64,000 nt of DNA from Streptomyces griseus (GCF_001715295.1 NZ_MDKB01000003.1:947954-1011953), one strand, 5' to 3'; shown: positions 50,946 to 60,110, counted from the first letter of the stretch. The notes: generated by a model not told the origin, from the sequence alone. Translations and numbers: made by a program.

Positions 50946-52775
50946 ATGTGCGGGATCGTCGGTTACATCGGGAAGCGTGACGTGGCTCCGCTGCTGCTGG
51001 AAGGCCTGCAGCGGCTGGAGTACCGGGGTTACGACTCCGCGGGCATCGTCATCACGGGCAAGGCCGCGGCGGGGAAGCCGGGCGTCCTGAAGACGGTCAA
51101 GGCCAAGGGCCGGGTCCGCGAGCTGGAGGCCCGGGTGCCCAAGCGGTTCGCCGGCACCACCGGTATCGCCCACACCCGCTGGGCCACGCACGGCGCCCCG
51201 AGCGACGAGAACGCGCACCCGCACCTGGACGCGGAGAACAAGGTCGCCGTCGTCCACAACGGCATCATCGACAACGCCTCCGAGCTGCGCGCCAAGCTCG
51301 TCGCGGACGGTGTCACCTTCCTCTCCGAGACCGACACCGAGGTGCTGGTCCACCTGATCTCCCGGGCGCAGGCCGCCACGCTGGAGGAAAAGGTCCGCGA
51401 GGCGCTGAAGTGCGTCGAGGGCACGTACGGCATCGCCGTCCTGCACGCCGAGTTCAACGACCGCATCGTCGTCGCCCGCAACGGCTCCCCCGTCGTCCTG
51501 GGCATCGGCGAGAAGGAGATGTTCGTCGCCTCCGACGTGGCCGCCCTCGTCGCCCACACCCGCCAGATCGTCACGCTCGACGACGGCGAGATGGCCACCC
51601 TGAAGGCCGACGACTTCCGTACGTACACCACCGAGGGCTCGACCACGACGGCCACGCCCACCACGGTGGAGTGGGAGGCCGAGTCGTACGACATGGGCGG
51701 CCACGACACGTACATGCACAAGGAGATCTCCGAGCAGGCCGACGCCGTGGACCGCGTGCTGCGCGGCCGCATCGACGACCGCTTCTCCACCGTGCACCTC
51801 GGCGGCCTCAACCTCGACGCCCGCGAGGCCCGCGGGGTCCGTCGCATCAAGATCCTCGGCTGCGGCACCTCGTACCACGCGGGGCTGATCGGCGCCGGCC
51901 TCATCGAGGAGCTGGCGCGCATCCCCGCGGACGCCGAGCCCGCCTCCGAGTTCCGCTACCGCAACCCGGTCGTGGACCCCGACACGCTGTACGTCGCCGT
52001 GTCCCAGTCCGGCGAGACGTACGACGTGCTGGCCGCCGTCCAGGAGCTCAAGCGCAAGGGCGCGCGCGTCCTGGGTGTCGTGAACGTCGTCGGCTCGGCG
52101 ATCGCCCGGGAGGCCGACGGCGGGATGTACGTCCACGCGGGCCCCGAGGTCTGCGTCGTCTCCACCAAGTGCTTCACCAACACCGTCGTCGCCTTCGCGC
52201 TGCTCGCACTGCACCTGGGCCGCATCCGCGACCTGTCCGTCTCCGACGGCAAGCGGATCATCGAAGGCCTGCGGAAGCTGCCCGCGCAGATCGGGGAGAT
52301 CCTCGAGGCCGAGGACGAGATCAAGAAGCTGGCCGAGGAGTACGCGGGCGCCCAGTCGATGATGTTCATCGGCCGTGTGCGGGGCTATCCCGTCGCGCTG
52401 GAGGCATCCCTGAAGCTCAAGGAGATCTCCTACATCCACGCGGAGGCCTATCCCGCCTCCGAGCTGAAGCACGGCCCGCTCGCCCTCATCGAGCCCGCGC
52501 TGCCCACGGTCGCAATCGTCCCGGACGACGACCTGCTGGAGAAGAACCGTGCCGCGCTGGAGGAGATCAAGGCCCGCAGCGGCCGCATCCTCGCCGTGGC
52601 CCACCGCGAGCAGGAGAAGGCCGACCACACCTTCGTCGTGCCCAAGAACGAGAACGAGCTGGACCCGATCCTGATGGGGATCCCGCTCCAGCTGCTGGCG
52701 TACCACACGGCGCTGGCCATGGGCAGGGACATCGACAAGCCGCGCAACCTGGCGAAGTCGGTCACCGTCGAGTAG
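50946..52775 (+). CDS. glmS: Glutamine--fructose-6-phosphate aminotransferase (isomerizing)
   Basis: 609 residues. The N-terminal class II glutaminase starts MCGIVGYIG with the catalytic Cys2 and shows HTRWATHGAPSDENAHPH. Two SIS sugar-isomerase domains follow (LGCGTSYHAGL, VSQSGETYDVL; AGAQSMMFIGRVRGYPVALE), and the end is DKPRNLAKSVTVE. It makes glucosamine 6-phosphate for cell-wall precursors. By synteny it corresponds to the second glmS copy of S. coelicolor, near the adpA locus. No glmS riboswitch-like leader is evident. Confidence 0.97.
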   Translation: MCGIVGYIGKRDVAPLLLEGLQRLEYRGYDSAGIVITGKAAAGKPGVLKTVKAKGRVRELEARVPKRFAGTTGIAHTRWATHGAPSDENAHPHLDAENKVAVVHNGIIDNASELRAKLVADGVTFLSETDTEVLVHLISRAQAATLEEKVREALKCVEGTYGIAVLHAEFNDRIVVARNGSPVVLGIGEKEMFVASDVAALVAHTRQIVTLDDGEMATLKADDFRTYTTEGSTTTATPTTVEWEAESYDMGGHDTYMHKEISEQADAVDRVLRGRIDDRFSTVHLGGLNLDAREARGVRRIKILGCGTSYHAGLIGAGLIEELARIPADAEPASEFRYRNPVVDPDTLYVAVSQSGETYDVLAAVQELKRKGARVLGVVNVVGSAIAREADGGMYVHAGPEVCVVSTKCFTNTVVAFALLALHLGRIRDLSVSDGKRIIEGLRKLPAQIGEILEAEDEIKKLAEEYAGAQSMMFIGRVRGYPVALEASLKLKEISYIHAEAYPASELKHGPLALIEPALPTVAIVPDDDLLEKNRAALEEIKARSGRILAVAHREQEKADHTFVVPKNENELDPILMGIPLQLLAYHTALAMGRDIDKPRNLAKSVTVE

Positions 52776-52856
52776 GACGCAGAGGCCGGGAGTGCCACCG
52801 GTGGTCCGGCGCGGGGCGCGGCCGGGCCACGGCGCACACCCGGAGCGGCCGACCGC

Positions 52857-52908
52857 GACAGGGAGCGGCCCCGCACACGCCGTGGCGTGTGCGGGGCCGC
52901 TCCCTGTC
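52857..52908. terminator. Very strong bidirectional terminator
   Basis: A perfect 25-bp stem (52857-52881 with 52884-52908) and a 2-base GT loop, between the convergent stops of glmS (52775) and the universal stress protein gene (52976). Confidence 0.9.
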
Positions 52909-52975
52909 CGCGAGCAGGTGACCGTCCGGGGGGCCGCGCAGCGGTTGACGGGCCGTCAGACGGCCTTACGGCAGC

Positions 52976-53497
52976 TCAGGGGATGACGATGACGGGGCGC
53001 TGGGCCCGGCGCGCGAGACGGCCCGCCACGGACCCGAAGATCCGGCCCACGAGGCCGTGCGTGGATCCCACCACGATGGCGTCCGCCGCGTACTCGCGGC
53101 CGACCTCCTCCAGCTCGTGGCAGATGTCACCGCCGCGCTCGACGAGCACCCACGGCACGTCGGAGAGGTAGTCCGCGCAGGCAAGCTCCAACCCCAGGAC
53201 CTCGGTCCGGTGGTCGGGCACATCGACGAAGACCGGCGGCTCGCAGCCGGCCCAGACCGTGGTCGGCAGCCGGTTGGCCACATGAACGATGATCAGCCCG
53301 GAACTGAGCCTCCCCGCCATGCCGATGGCGTAGGCGAGGGCTCGTTCGCTGGACATCGAGCCGTCGAAACCGACCACGACCCCATGCCGGAAGGCTGGAT
53401 CGCACGAGGGGCGCGACTCTTCGACCGTCCGCGGCTCCGACCGGGGGTCGGCTACCTGCTTGCGGTCTGCGGGTTCAGGGATTTCGTGACCGGCCAT
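52976..53497 (-). CDS. Universal stress protein (UspA family)
   Basis: 173 residues, one Usp domain. VVVGFDGSMSSERALAYAIG opens the domain and IVVGSTHGLVGRIFGSVAGR ends it. The G-x2-G-x9-G-S/T ATP motif is present in that last stretch, so an ATP-binding subtype is likely. About 35 polar residues precede the domain. Members respond to starvation and redox stress. It is convergent with glmS and divergent from adpA. Confidence 0.9.
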   Translation of the reverse strand: MAGHEIPEPADRKQVADPRSEPRTVEESRPSCDPAFRHGVVVGFDGSMSSERALAYAIGMAGRLSSGLIIVHVANRLPTTVWAGCEPPVFVDVPDHRTEVLGLELACADYLSDVPWVLVERGGDICHELEEVGREYAADAIVVGSTHGLVGRIFGSVAGRLARRAQRPVIVIP

Positions 53498-54215
53498 CGG
53501 TGTCTCGGCGAAGAGAATCCTCGTGAGGAGGGAGCGGTGGGGAGGTGTGACTGCGAGCGGCGAAGCTGTGTCCGGGAATCATCTTCCCAACCCCTTACCC
53601 CCAAGGGTACGGCGCCACTCCTTCACCGCCCAGTCCTCGTACGGCGCATGCGGTAATGGGGGGAGCATGCCCGACACCGCCCCGTATGGCAATGCCGGTT
53701 GTGTCGTACATCCAGCTCGGGACGAGCGGTCGGCTTCCCTTCCGGTTCTCGCCGCCCCGCTGTGACGAATCCGGGAGCGGCGTCCGGCTGTGGCTCATCC
53801 GCCCCTCCGGCCCGCCGTCACTCGCTGCCACCGGGCGGCTCCGAGTGGTGTACATCCGGGCGCCCGGGAGCCTTTCGGGGCCCTCAGGGGCGCGCGGGAG
53901 CTCTCGGCCCTCAGGGTCGCACGCCGGTCACACGACTGGAACGAGTACACACAACCGCTTGTTTTCAGCCAACTTCACATCGACCCCACTTTCTCGCCGT
54001 CATGGCCGACCAAGCCACGTGCCAGCAGGCAGGAATAGACCGCGCGGTACGCTTTGAACCCACACAGACGGGCCATGATCACCGGGCGCCCTTCCCTGCG
54101 ACGCTCGCGGGTGAAACGCTTCGTGATCGAATGCTTCGCGCCAAGTGGCCTTGTCGACATAGTGCCGGCGGGGGAACGTGTCACGTCGGCACCACGGAAC
54201 GCAGTAGATTCGATC
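53498..54215. other. Long regulatory region upstream of adpA
   Basis: About 720 bp with no supported gene. Composition falls below the local average between 53940 and 54215 (CACAACCGCTTGTTTTCAGC), as expected for the adpA promoter and its regulator sites (A-factor receptor, BldD and AdpA itself in other species). No single site could be assigned with confidence. Confidence 0.55.
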
Positions 54216-54317
54216 ATGAGTATCGAAGACTGGGGACGCGTGCGAGACCGAGGGGAAACGTGCAGGAGCGACAGGCCCGTAGGGACCAGGGAGACGCGAA
54301 CACCGAGGGGGGCTTAG
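54216..54317 (+). CDS. Possible leader ORF in the adpA 5' region
   Basis: 33 codons (MSIEDWGRVRDRGETCRSDR to TPRGA) ending in TAG four bases before the adpA ATG. The start has no strong RBS (GATTCGATC precedes it). If translated, ribosomes finishing it would sit on the adpA ribosome binding site (GAGGGGGG lies inside its last codons). It may be chance. Confidence 0.3.
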   Translation: MSIEDWGRVRDRGETCRSDRPVGTRETRTPRGA

Positions 54318-54321
54318 CGTC

Positions 54322-55554
54322 ATGAGCCAGGACTCCGCCACCGCAACGGAGGCCGCACGGAAACTGACCGGGCGGCGACGCCGGGAAGTCGTAGCCGTAC
54401 TGCTGTTCAGTGGGGGCCCTATCTTCGAGAGCTCCATCCCGCTCTCCGTTTTCGGAATCGACCGCCAGGACGCGGGCGTTCCGCGCTACCGCCTGCTGGT
54501 GTGCGGGGGTGAGGAAGGACCGCTGCGCACGACCGGCGGGCTCGAACTCAGCACGCCCTACGGCCTGGAGGCGATCAGCAGGGCCGGCACCGTCGTGGTG
54601 CCCGCCTGGCGCTCCATCACCTCGCCGCCGCCGGCCGAGGCACTGGACGCGCTGCGCCGCGCCCACGAGGAGGGGGCCCGCATCGTCGGTCTGTGCACGG
54701 GCGCCTTCGTGCTCGCCGCGGCCGGCCTGCTGGACGGCCGCCCGGCCACCACGCACTGGATGTACGCCCCGACGCTCGCCAAGCGCTATCCGTCGGTGCA
54801 CGTCGATCCGCGGGAGCTGTTCGTCGACGACGGTGACGTACTCACCTCCGCCGGTACCGCGGCCGGAATCGATCTGTGCCTCCACATAGTCCGTACCGAC
54901 CACGGCACCGAGGCGGCGGGGGCGCTGGCGCGCCGGCTCGTCGTACCTCCGCGGCGCAGTGGCGGTCAGGAGCGCTATCTGGACAGGTCTTTACCGGAGG
55001 AGATCGGCTCCGACCCGCTCGCCGAGGTCGTGGCCTGGGCACTGGAGCACCTCCACGAGCAGTTCGACGTGGAGACGCTGGCCGCGCGCGCCTACATGAG
55101 CAGGCGGACCTTCGACCGCAGGTTCCGTTCACTCACGGGCAGCGCACCGCTCCAGTGGCTGATCACCCAGCGCGTGCTGCAGGCGCAGCGGTTGCTGGAG
55201 ACCTCCGACTACTCGGTCGACGAGGTCGCGGGACGCTGCGGTTTCCGCTCGCCGGTCGCACTGCGCGGGCACTTCCGCCGGCAACTGGGGTCCTCCCCCG
55301 CCGCGTACCGGGCCGCCTACCGGGCCCGCCGTCCGCAGGGCGGGGCGATGGAGAGCGTCAATTCGGTGATGGAGACCACCGTGCCCGCCCAGGGCACGGC
55401 GTCGACCCGACGGGCGGCAGGGGCGGCCTCGACCGGCCCCGCACCCGTCACCGCGGCGGCGGGCTCCGGCGGTCCGCTGGAGCACTTCGCCGGGGTTTCG
55501 GATGCGTACGTTCCCGGTCGCCCGGCCCTGCCCGGGCAGCGGAGCGCCCCGTAG
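54322..55554 (+). CDS. adpA: AdpA, AraC/XylS-family master regulator of development
   Basis: 410 residues. An N-terminal DJ-1/PfpI-like dimerisation domain (VAVLLFSGGPIFESSIPLSV, GARIVGLCTGAFVLAAAGLL) is followed by a C-terminal AraC HTH pair (FDVETLAARAYMSRRTFDRR, YSVDEVAGRCGFRSPVALRG). The variable tail is Ala/Gly/Pro-rich. Codon 224 is TTA, in the linker between domains, so translation depends on the rare bldA tRNA; this is a hallmark of AdpA. It activates hundreds of genes for aerial growth, secretion and antibiotics. The ATG follows GAGGGGGG. ornA follows 10 bp downstream, the conserved adpA-ornA pair. Confidence 0.97.
   Translation: MSQDSATATEAARKLTGRRRREVVAVLLFSGGPIFESSIPLSVFGIDRQDAGVPRYRLLVCGGEEGPLRTTGGLELSTPYGLEAISRAGTVVVPAWRSITSPPPAEALDALRRAHEEGARIVGLCTGAFVLAAAGLLDGRPATTHWMYAPTLAKRYPSVHVDPRELFVDDGDVLTSAGTAAGIDLCLHIVRTDHGTEAAGALARRLVVPPRRSGGQERYLDRSLPEEIGSDPLAEVVAWALEHLHEQFDVETLAARAYMSRRTFDRRFRSLTGSAPLQWLITQRVLQAQRLLETSDYSVDEVAGRCGFRSPVALRGHFRRQLGSSPAAYRAAYRARRPQGGAMESVNSVMETTVPAQGTASTRRAAGAASTGPAPVTAAAGSGGPLEHFAGVSDAYVPGRPALPGQRSAP
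54991..54993 (+). promoter_or_regulatory. TTA (bldA-dependent) codon in adpA
   Basis: In-frame TTA, codon 224, in the sequence DRSLPEEIG between the two domains. TTA is very rare in Streptomyces genes and is read by the bldA tRNA, so AdpA production is tied to bldA. Confidence 0.97.
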
Positions 55555-55564
55555 GGTGGGGTGC

Positions 55565-56170
55565 ATGAACGACCGTATGGTGTGGATCGACTGCGAGATG
55601 ACCGGGCTCTCGTTGACGGACGACGCACTCATCGAGGTGGCCGCGCTGGTCACCGACTCGGAACTGAACGTGCTCGGCGAAGGGGTGGACATCGTTATCC
55701 GCCCGCCGGACGCGGCGCTGGAGACGATGCCCGAGGTGGTGCGGCAGATGCACACCGCCTCGGGTCTCCTCGACGAACTGGCGGGGGGCACGACCCTGGC
55801 CGACGCCGAGGAGCGTGTCCTGGCGTACGTGCGCGAGCATGTGAAGGAGCCGGGCAAGGCCCCGCTGTGCGGAAACACGGTCGGCACCGACCGCGGCTTC
55901 CTGCTGCGGGACATGCCGTCGCTGGAGAGTTACCTCCACTACCGGATCGTCGATGTGTCCTCGGTGAAGGAACTGGCCCGGCGCTGGTACCCGAGGGCGT
56001 ACTTCAACAGTCCGGAGAAGAACGGCAACCACCGGGCGCTGGCGGACATCCGCGACTCCATCACGGAGCTGCGTTACTACCGCGAGGCGGTGTTCGTGCC
56101 GCCGCCCGGCCCGGACTCGGCACGGGCCAAGGAGATCGCGGCCCGCCACACGCCGCCTCCCGCGCCGTAG
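55565..56170 (+). CDS. ornA: Oligoribonuclease
   Basis: 201 residues. The DEDDh exonuclease set is complete: VWIDCEMTGL (Asp, Glu), CGNTVGTDRGFL (Asp), and NHRALADIRDS (His, Asp). It degrades 2-5 nt RNAs and linear dinucleotides from c-di-GMP turnover. In S. coelicolor and S. griseus ornA loss slows growth and aerial mycelium formation. The ATG at 55565 is 10 bp after adpA, so it shares the adpA transcript at least in part. A UUCG-loop hairpin ends it. Confidence 0.96.
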   Translation: MNDRMVWIDCEMTGLSLTDDALIEVAALVTDSELNVLGEGVDIVIRPPDAALETMPEVVRQMHTASGLLDELAGGTTLADAEERVLAYVREHVKEPGKAPLCGNTVGTDRGFLLRDMPSLESYLHYRIVDVSSVKELARRWYPRAYFNSPEKNGNHRALADIRDSITELRYYREAVFVPPPGPDSARAKEIAARHTPPPAP

Positions 56171-56187
56171 CCGACGACGTCGCAGGT

Positions 56188-56209
56188 CACGGGCCCTTCG
56201 GGGCCCGTG
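56188..56209 (+). terminator. Terminator of ornA
   Basis: CACGGGCCC / GGGCCCGTG, a 9-bp stem with a stable TTCG tetraloop, 18 bp after the ornA stop. Confidence 0.8.
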
Positions 56210-56297
56210 CTCCGGGCTTCGGGAAACGAGGGCGCGAGCACCCCCTCGGACCCTGTACACTTTTTCTCGGCCGGTCGGAAAAGGACCGGGCAACATG

Positions 56298-56370
56298 GTG
56301 GGTATAGCTCAGATGGTAGAGCACCTGGTTGTGGTCCAGGATGTCGCGGGTTCAAGTCCCGTTACTCACC
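56298..56370 (+). tRNA. tRNA-His (anticodon GTG)
   Basis: A complete cloverleaf: acceptor GTGGGTA / TACTCAC, D arm GCTC...GAGC, anticodon arm CCTGG-TTGTGGT-CCAGG with GTG at 56331-56333, and T arm GCGGG-TTCAAGT-CCCGT. The discriminator is C (56370), and a G lies just before the acceptor (56297), giving the G-1/C73 pair specific to tRNA-His. CCA is not encoded. TACACT at 56256 may be its -10 box. Only this one tRNA is present. Confidence 0.97.
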
Positions 56371-56380
56371 CTTGATGATC

Positions 56381-56412
56381 AAGGCCCGACCTGTGAAGAC
56401 AGGTCGGGCCTT
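56381..56412 (+). terminator. Terminator of tRNA-His
   Basis: AAGGCCCGACCTGT / ACAGGTCGGGCCTT, a perfect 14-bp stem with loop GAAG, 10 bp after the tRNA. Confidence 0.88.
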
Positions 56413-56899
56413 CGTCGTTCTCGAAACGTGGGGAACACGGCGGGAAGAAACAGGGGCGCGGGGCCGGCCCCGGTGAACGTCCCCACGCCTCGATGCGTCC
56501 CGCACGCCGGGCACCGCAGACGGGCGTCGACCGGCGCCGACGCTCCGCACGGCGCACAGGGGGGCGAGCCGCGCGGAAGGGGCCGCCGCTACGTCGGTGA
56601 GCGGCGGGGAGGTGTGGCGGTACGGGCCTGGTCCCCGGTGGGAGGAGAGAGAGCAGATACGGCAGGAGCGCGCCGCGCTCGGACGCCCCGGCCCCGACCG
56701 GTCCGGGCGGACGGTGACGGACCGGGGTCAGCGGGTCCGGCGGCGCGCCCCGCACATGATCATCGAGCCGGAGACCCAGGTGCCCCCGTCAGGCACCGGT
56801 CGACGAGCTGCCGACCGGGCCGACGAGGGCTGAGTCGGAGGGCTGTCCTGAGGTCTCCCGGACGGGCGGGGCGCGTGCGGGAGGTGGCGGACGACGGCG
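56413..56899. other. Gene-poor stretch downstream of tRNA-His
   Basis: 487 bp. A 78-codon plus-strand frame at 56597-56833 (from a GTG, VSGGEVWRYGPGPRWEEREQ on) has no RBS and no recognisable motif. It could be a decayed gene tail. tRNA 3' ends are frequent integration sites, but no second copy of the tRNA end or integrase remnant is seen here. Confidence 0.45.
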
Positions 56900-58774
56900 T
56901 CAGGCTCGGCGGCAGCGCTCGCGGATCTCGGAGATGACGGCTGCCTCCGGCGCACTGAGCGGGCCGTCCACGGTGGCCACCCGGTCGGCCACGTCGAGGA
57001 TGTCGCTCAGATCTCCCGGCTCGGCGTCCAGCCGTCGCCACACCTCGTCCGAATCGATGTCGACGAGGTGAGCAAGCTGTTCGTCGACCACCTGATGCCG
57101 ATCCCGGACCGCCCTCACCAGGTGTCGCATCAACAGTGCTTCGTCGTCCGTGATCTTCCCGTCCGCCCTGACGACAAGCCACGCGACCCACAGCATCGAC
57201 TGCGGGTGCCGGCTCCGCCTGCTCAGCCCTTCGGCGACTTCGATCACCCGCGCCTCGTTCCGGAAGACGGCTTGCGCGTGCCGCCCCGCAAGCAACGTCG
57301 TATAGCGGTTCAGCACCACCGCGAGGGGAACGCCGACCACGGGGATACCTATCTTGATGACGTTGCGCTGCAGGAGGTACTTCCCCACGACCGGTAGCCC
57401 CTTCGCGGCGGCCAGTACCCCTCGGGAGTAGAAGCGCTTGACAACCGGCCGCATGAGGGCCGGCACCACCTTGACCACGCCTTCCCGGACCATTTCCCCA
57501 CTCTTGATCGTGAAGGCCACGCGAATGAGCTTCCACAGGTCATCGGCGTCGGACAGGTCGAGCGGGACCCGGTAGAGGACTGCTACGTCGTAGGCCAGGC
57601 GCAGCTGGAGACGGGTGATGAACGCGACGTCGACCATCATGGTCGCGACAGCGGCCGGTACGGTCGCCGCCGAGGCGCCACCGAGGCTCCCGAGGGTGGC
57701 GGCGACGGCCGCCGAGTATGCGCCGGCGGAAAGCCCACCTTCGAGCGCGGCGTACCGAGCCGCCATCTTGATCCGCTGATCGACGACGGCGTCCGCGGGT
57801 ACGCCCTCGTACCGCTCCTGGAAATACTGCCAGTCGACCCGGTCGGTGTACGAACTCAGGGCCTGAGCGGCTAGTTCGGTGAACCAGCCACCCGACTTGA
57901 TGTCGTCCGCGCTCAGCCCCTTGATGAATTCCCGTAGCTCGGCTCGCTCCCGCTCGACAGCCTCCCGGTCGGCAGCGTCGTCGCCTCCGGCATCGACAGC
58001 GTCCACCGGAGCTCCGGGTGGTGGGGGTCCTCCCAGGTCGTTCTGCGCGGAGTCAGGCCGCTCCGCAGGGTTCTCCTCGCTCGCCGCCTCCCCGTCGCTC
58101 ACCGGGGCCGGGGCCGCGGGCGACGGTGCCCGGGGTGGAGGAACCGTCGCCGCCGGGGGCGACTCCTCCGGGCCGGGGTCGGCCACGGCGTCCGCGTCCA
58201 GGCTCCGGGCCGCTTCCCCCACGTCCCCGTCGCCGGTGGTGCCGACACCGAAGTCCGTGGTCAGCCCCACCAGTCCGGACTCGTATCCCTGACCCACGGC
58301 CCGGAACTTCCACTCGCCATCGCGCCGGTAGAGCGCGCCGAAGATGACGGCGCTCACGGCGTCGGCATCCTCGACGGGGAAGTGGACCAGACCCTCACCG
58401 GAACGGTCGGCGAGCGTCAGGCGGAGGTCGTCGAGACCCCCGAACCGGGACCCGTCGTGACGGCTCGCCGCCACGACGATCTGCTCGACGTCCGTCGGTA
58501 CGGCGTCCAGAGCGAAGCTGATCCGGTCCTCGTTGCCGCCGGCCGTCGGAGTCTTCCCGAGCAGGTGCACACTGCCGTTGCCCGCGACCCGGTTGCCGTC
58601 ATGACAGAAGTCACTGTCGCTGCGGACCCTACCCTCGCCGTCGATCAGGAGTACGGCGACGCGGACGTCTCCCCCACCGGTCGCGCTGCTCCATCCGAGG
58701 CTCACCGTCACCGAGCCGATGTCCTCGCTCAGCGCGGCCAGCCCGACATTGGCACCCTTGACCATCTTCTGCAT
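56900..58774 (-). CDS. TerD-EcsC-TerB domain fusion protein
   Basis: 624 residues from the ATG at 58774 (GGGGGA upstream). Residues 1-190 are a TerD domain: MVKGANVGLAALSEDIGSVT, VAVLLIDGEGRVRSDSDFCH (acidic calcium-binding turn) and SAVIFGALYRRDGEWKFRAV. A Pro/Ala/Glu-rich linker spans about 195-285. The next 190 residues resemble EcsC (FQERYEGVPADAVVDQRIKM, ATLGSLGGASAATVPAAVAT, IPVVGVPLAVVLNRYTTLLA), with hydrophobic stretches that could touch the membrane. The C-terminal 130 residues resemble TerB (LWVAWLVVRADGKITDDEAL, VDGPLSAPEAAVISEIRERC). Ter proteins act in stress and phage/tellurite resistance complexes. Having three parts in one chain is unusual. Confidence 0.82.
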   Translation of the reverse strand: MQKMVKGANVGLAALSEDIGSVTVSLGWSSATGGGDVRVAVLLIDGEGRVRSDSDFCHDGNRVAGNGSVHLLGKTPTAGGNEDRISFALDAVPTDVEQIVVAASRHDGSRFGGLDDLRLTLADRSGEGLVHFPVEDADAVSAVIFGALYRRDGEWKFRAVGQGYESGLVGLTTDFGVGTTGDGDVGEAARSLDADAVADPGPEESPPAATVPPPRAPSPAAPAPVSDGEAASEENPAERPDSAQNDLGGPPPPGAPVDAVDAGGDDAADREAVERERAELREFIKGLSADDIKSGGWFTELAAQALSSYTDRVDWQYFQERYEGVPADAVVDQRIKMAARYAALEGGLSAGAYSAAVAATLGSLGGASAATVPAAVATMMVDVAFITRLQLRLAYDVAVLYRVPLDLSDADDLWKLIRVAFTIKSGEMVREGVVKVVPALMRPVVKRFYSRGVLAAAKGLPVVGKYLLQRNVIKIGIPVVGVPLAVVLNRYTTLLAGRHAQAVFRNEARVIEVAEGLSRRSRHPQSMLWVAWLVVRADGKITDDEALLMRHLVRAVRDRHQVVDEQLAHLVDIDSDEVWRRLDAEPGDLSDILDVADRVATVDGPLSAPEAAVISEIRERCRRA

Positions 58775-58951
58775 GCGGTCCCCCAGAACCACTGCCGGAC
58801 CGGAGCGCACGCGCGGCAGGACGATGCGTGACGTTGTGTGGTGCGTCACACGTTCGCCGTACTCGGGGAACCTTAGCGGGCGGGAGCTCCCCCTGTGGAG
58901 AAGTTGTGAAACCGCGCTGCCCGGGGAGGTGGTCCGGCGCGGCCGCCCGGC

Positions 58952-59998
58952 TCAGGAGGACTCCCGCACCACCAGTTCCGTGGGCAGCACGATCCTCGGG
59001 CGGTCCTGGGGGCTCTCGCCCGACGAGCGGTGCGCGATCTCCTGGAGCAGGACGCGGGTCATCGTGCGGCCCATCTCCTCGATCGGCTGACGGACGCTCG
59101 TCAGCGGCGGGTCCATGTGGCGGGCCACCGCCGAGTCGTCGAAGCCGACCAGGGACACGTCGTCCGGGATGCGGCGGCCGGACTCGCGCAGGACCTGGCG
59201 GGCACCGGCGGCCATCACGTCGGAGGCGGCGAAGACGGCGTCCACGTCGGGGCGGCGGGCCAGCAGCTCGCGCATGGCGCGGGCGCCGCCCTCCTCGCTG
59301 AAGTCCGCAGGGGCGATCAGCCGTTCGTCGGGGTCGAGTCCGGCCGCGGCAACGGCCTTGCGGTAGCCGTCCAGGCGGCGCTGGGCGCCGTACACGTCGA
59401 GGCGCCCGGTGATCGTGGCGATGCAGCGGCGGCCCCGTGATATCAGGTGGTCGACCGCCGCGCGGGCGCCCTCGAAGTTGTCGGAGTCGACGGAGGGCAG
59501 CATCTCCGCCGCGTGCCTGCGGCCGCTGATCACGGAGGGCATGCCGAGCTGCTCCAGCAGGTCCGGCAGGGGGTCGTCCGCGTGGACGGAGACCAGCAGC
59601 ACACCGTCGACCCGGTGGGCGGTCAGGTACTGGGCCAGCCGGCGGCGCTCGCGGTCGTTGCCCGCGAGGGTCAGCAGAAGCTGCATCTCGGTGTCGGCGA
59701 GGGCCGCTCCGACTCCCCGGACGATGTCGGAGAAGTACGGCTCGGCGAAGAACCGGGTCTCGGACTCGGGGACGACGAGGGCGATGGCATCCGTCCGGTT
59801 TCCGGCGAGCGCGCGGGCCGCCCGGTTGGGCACGTAACCCAGCTCGGCGACGGCGGCCTCGACGGCCTCCCTGGTCTGCGCGCTGACCCGGGGCGAGCCG
59901 TTGATGACGCGCGAGGCGGTGCCCCGCCCCACTCCGGCCCGTGCCGCTACCTCTTCGAGCGTGGGACGCCCACCACTCCGTACTCGCGCTGCCGCCAT
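58952..59998 (-). CDS. cebR: LacI-family repressor CebR
   Basis: 348 residues. The headpiece is TLEEVAARAGVGRGTASRVI, NGSPRVSAQTREAVEAAVAE; the effector domain shows VVPESETRFFAEPYFSDIVR, GRLDVYGAQRRLDGYRKAV and SLVGFDDSAVARHMDPPLTS. CebR represses cellobiose/cello-oligosaccharide genes and is released by these sugars; in plant pathogens it also controls thaxtomin toxin. The identity rests on the headpiece, on the downstream bglC-cebGF order and on two TGGGAGCGCTCCCA-type boxes nearby. The ATG at 59998 has GGGAGG upstream. Confidence 0.93.
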   Translation of the reverse strand: MAAARVRSGGRPTLEEVAARAGVGRGTASRVINGSPRVSAQTREAVEAAVAELGYVPNRAARALAGNRTDAIALVVPESETRFFAEPYFSDIVRGVGAALADTEMQLLLTLAGNDRERRRLAQYLTAHRVDGVLLVSVHADDPLPDLLEQLGMPSVISGRRHAAEMLPSVDSDNFEGARAAVDHLISRGRRCIATITGRLDVYGAQRRLDGYRKAVAAAGLDPDERLIAPADFSEEGGARAMRELLARRPDVDAVFAASDVMAAGARQVLRESGRRIPDDVSLVGFDDSAVARHMDPPLTSVRQPIEEMGRTMTRVLLQEIAHRSSGESPQDRPRIVLPTELVVRESS

Positions 59999-60110
59999 GG
60001 CTGCCTCCCGTTCGCGGTCAATTTCTCACAGCGGGGTAGCCAATCCAAGTCCCGCTGCCTGTTCCCCGGCACTCGCACGGACCTGCGGTCCCTGCGGGGC
60101 GCCCACCTCT

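Noticed and set aside
56597..56833. 78-codon frame downstream of tRNA-His
   Set aside because: No RBS, no motif, strongly basic composition typical of chance frames; kept only as a note.
56298..56899. tRNA-His 3' end as an attachment site of an integrative element
   Set aside because: No repeated copy of the tRNA 3' end and no integrase remnant could be found in the window.
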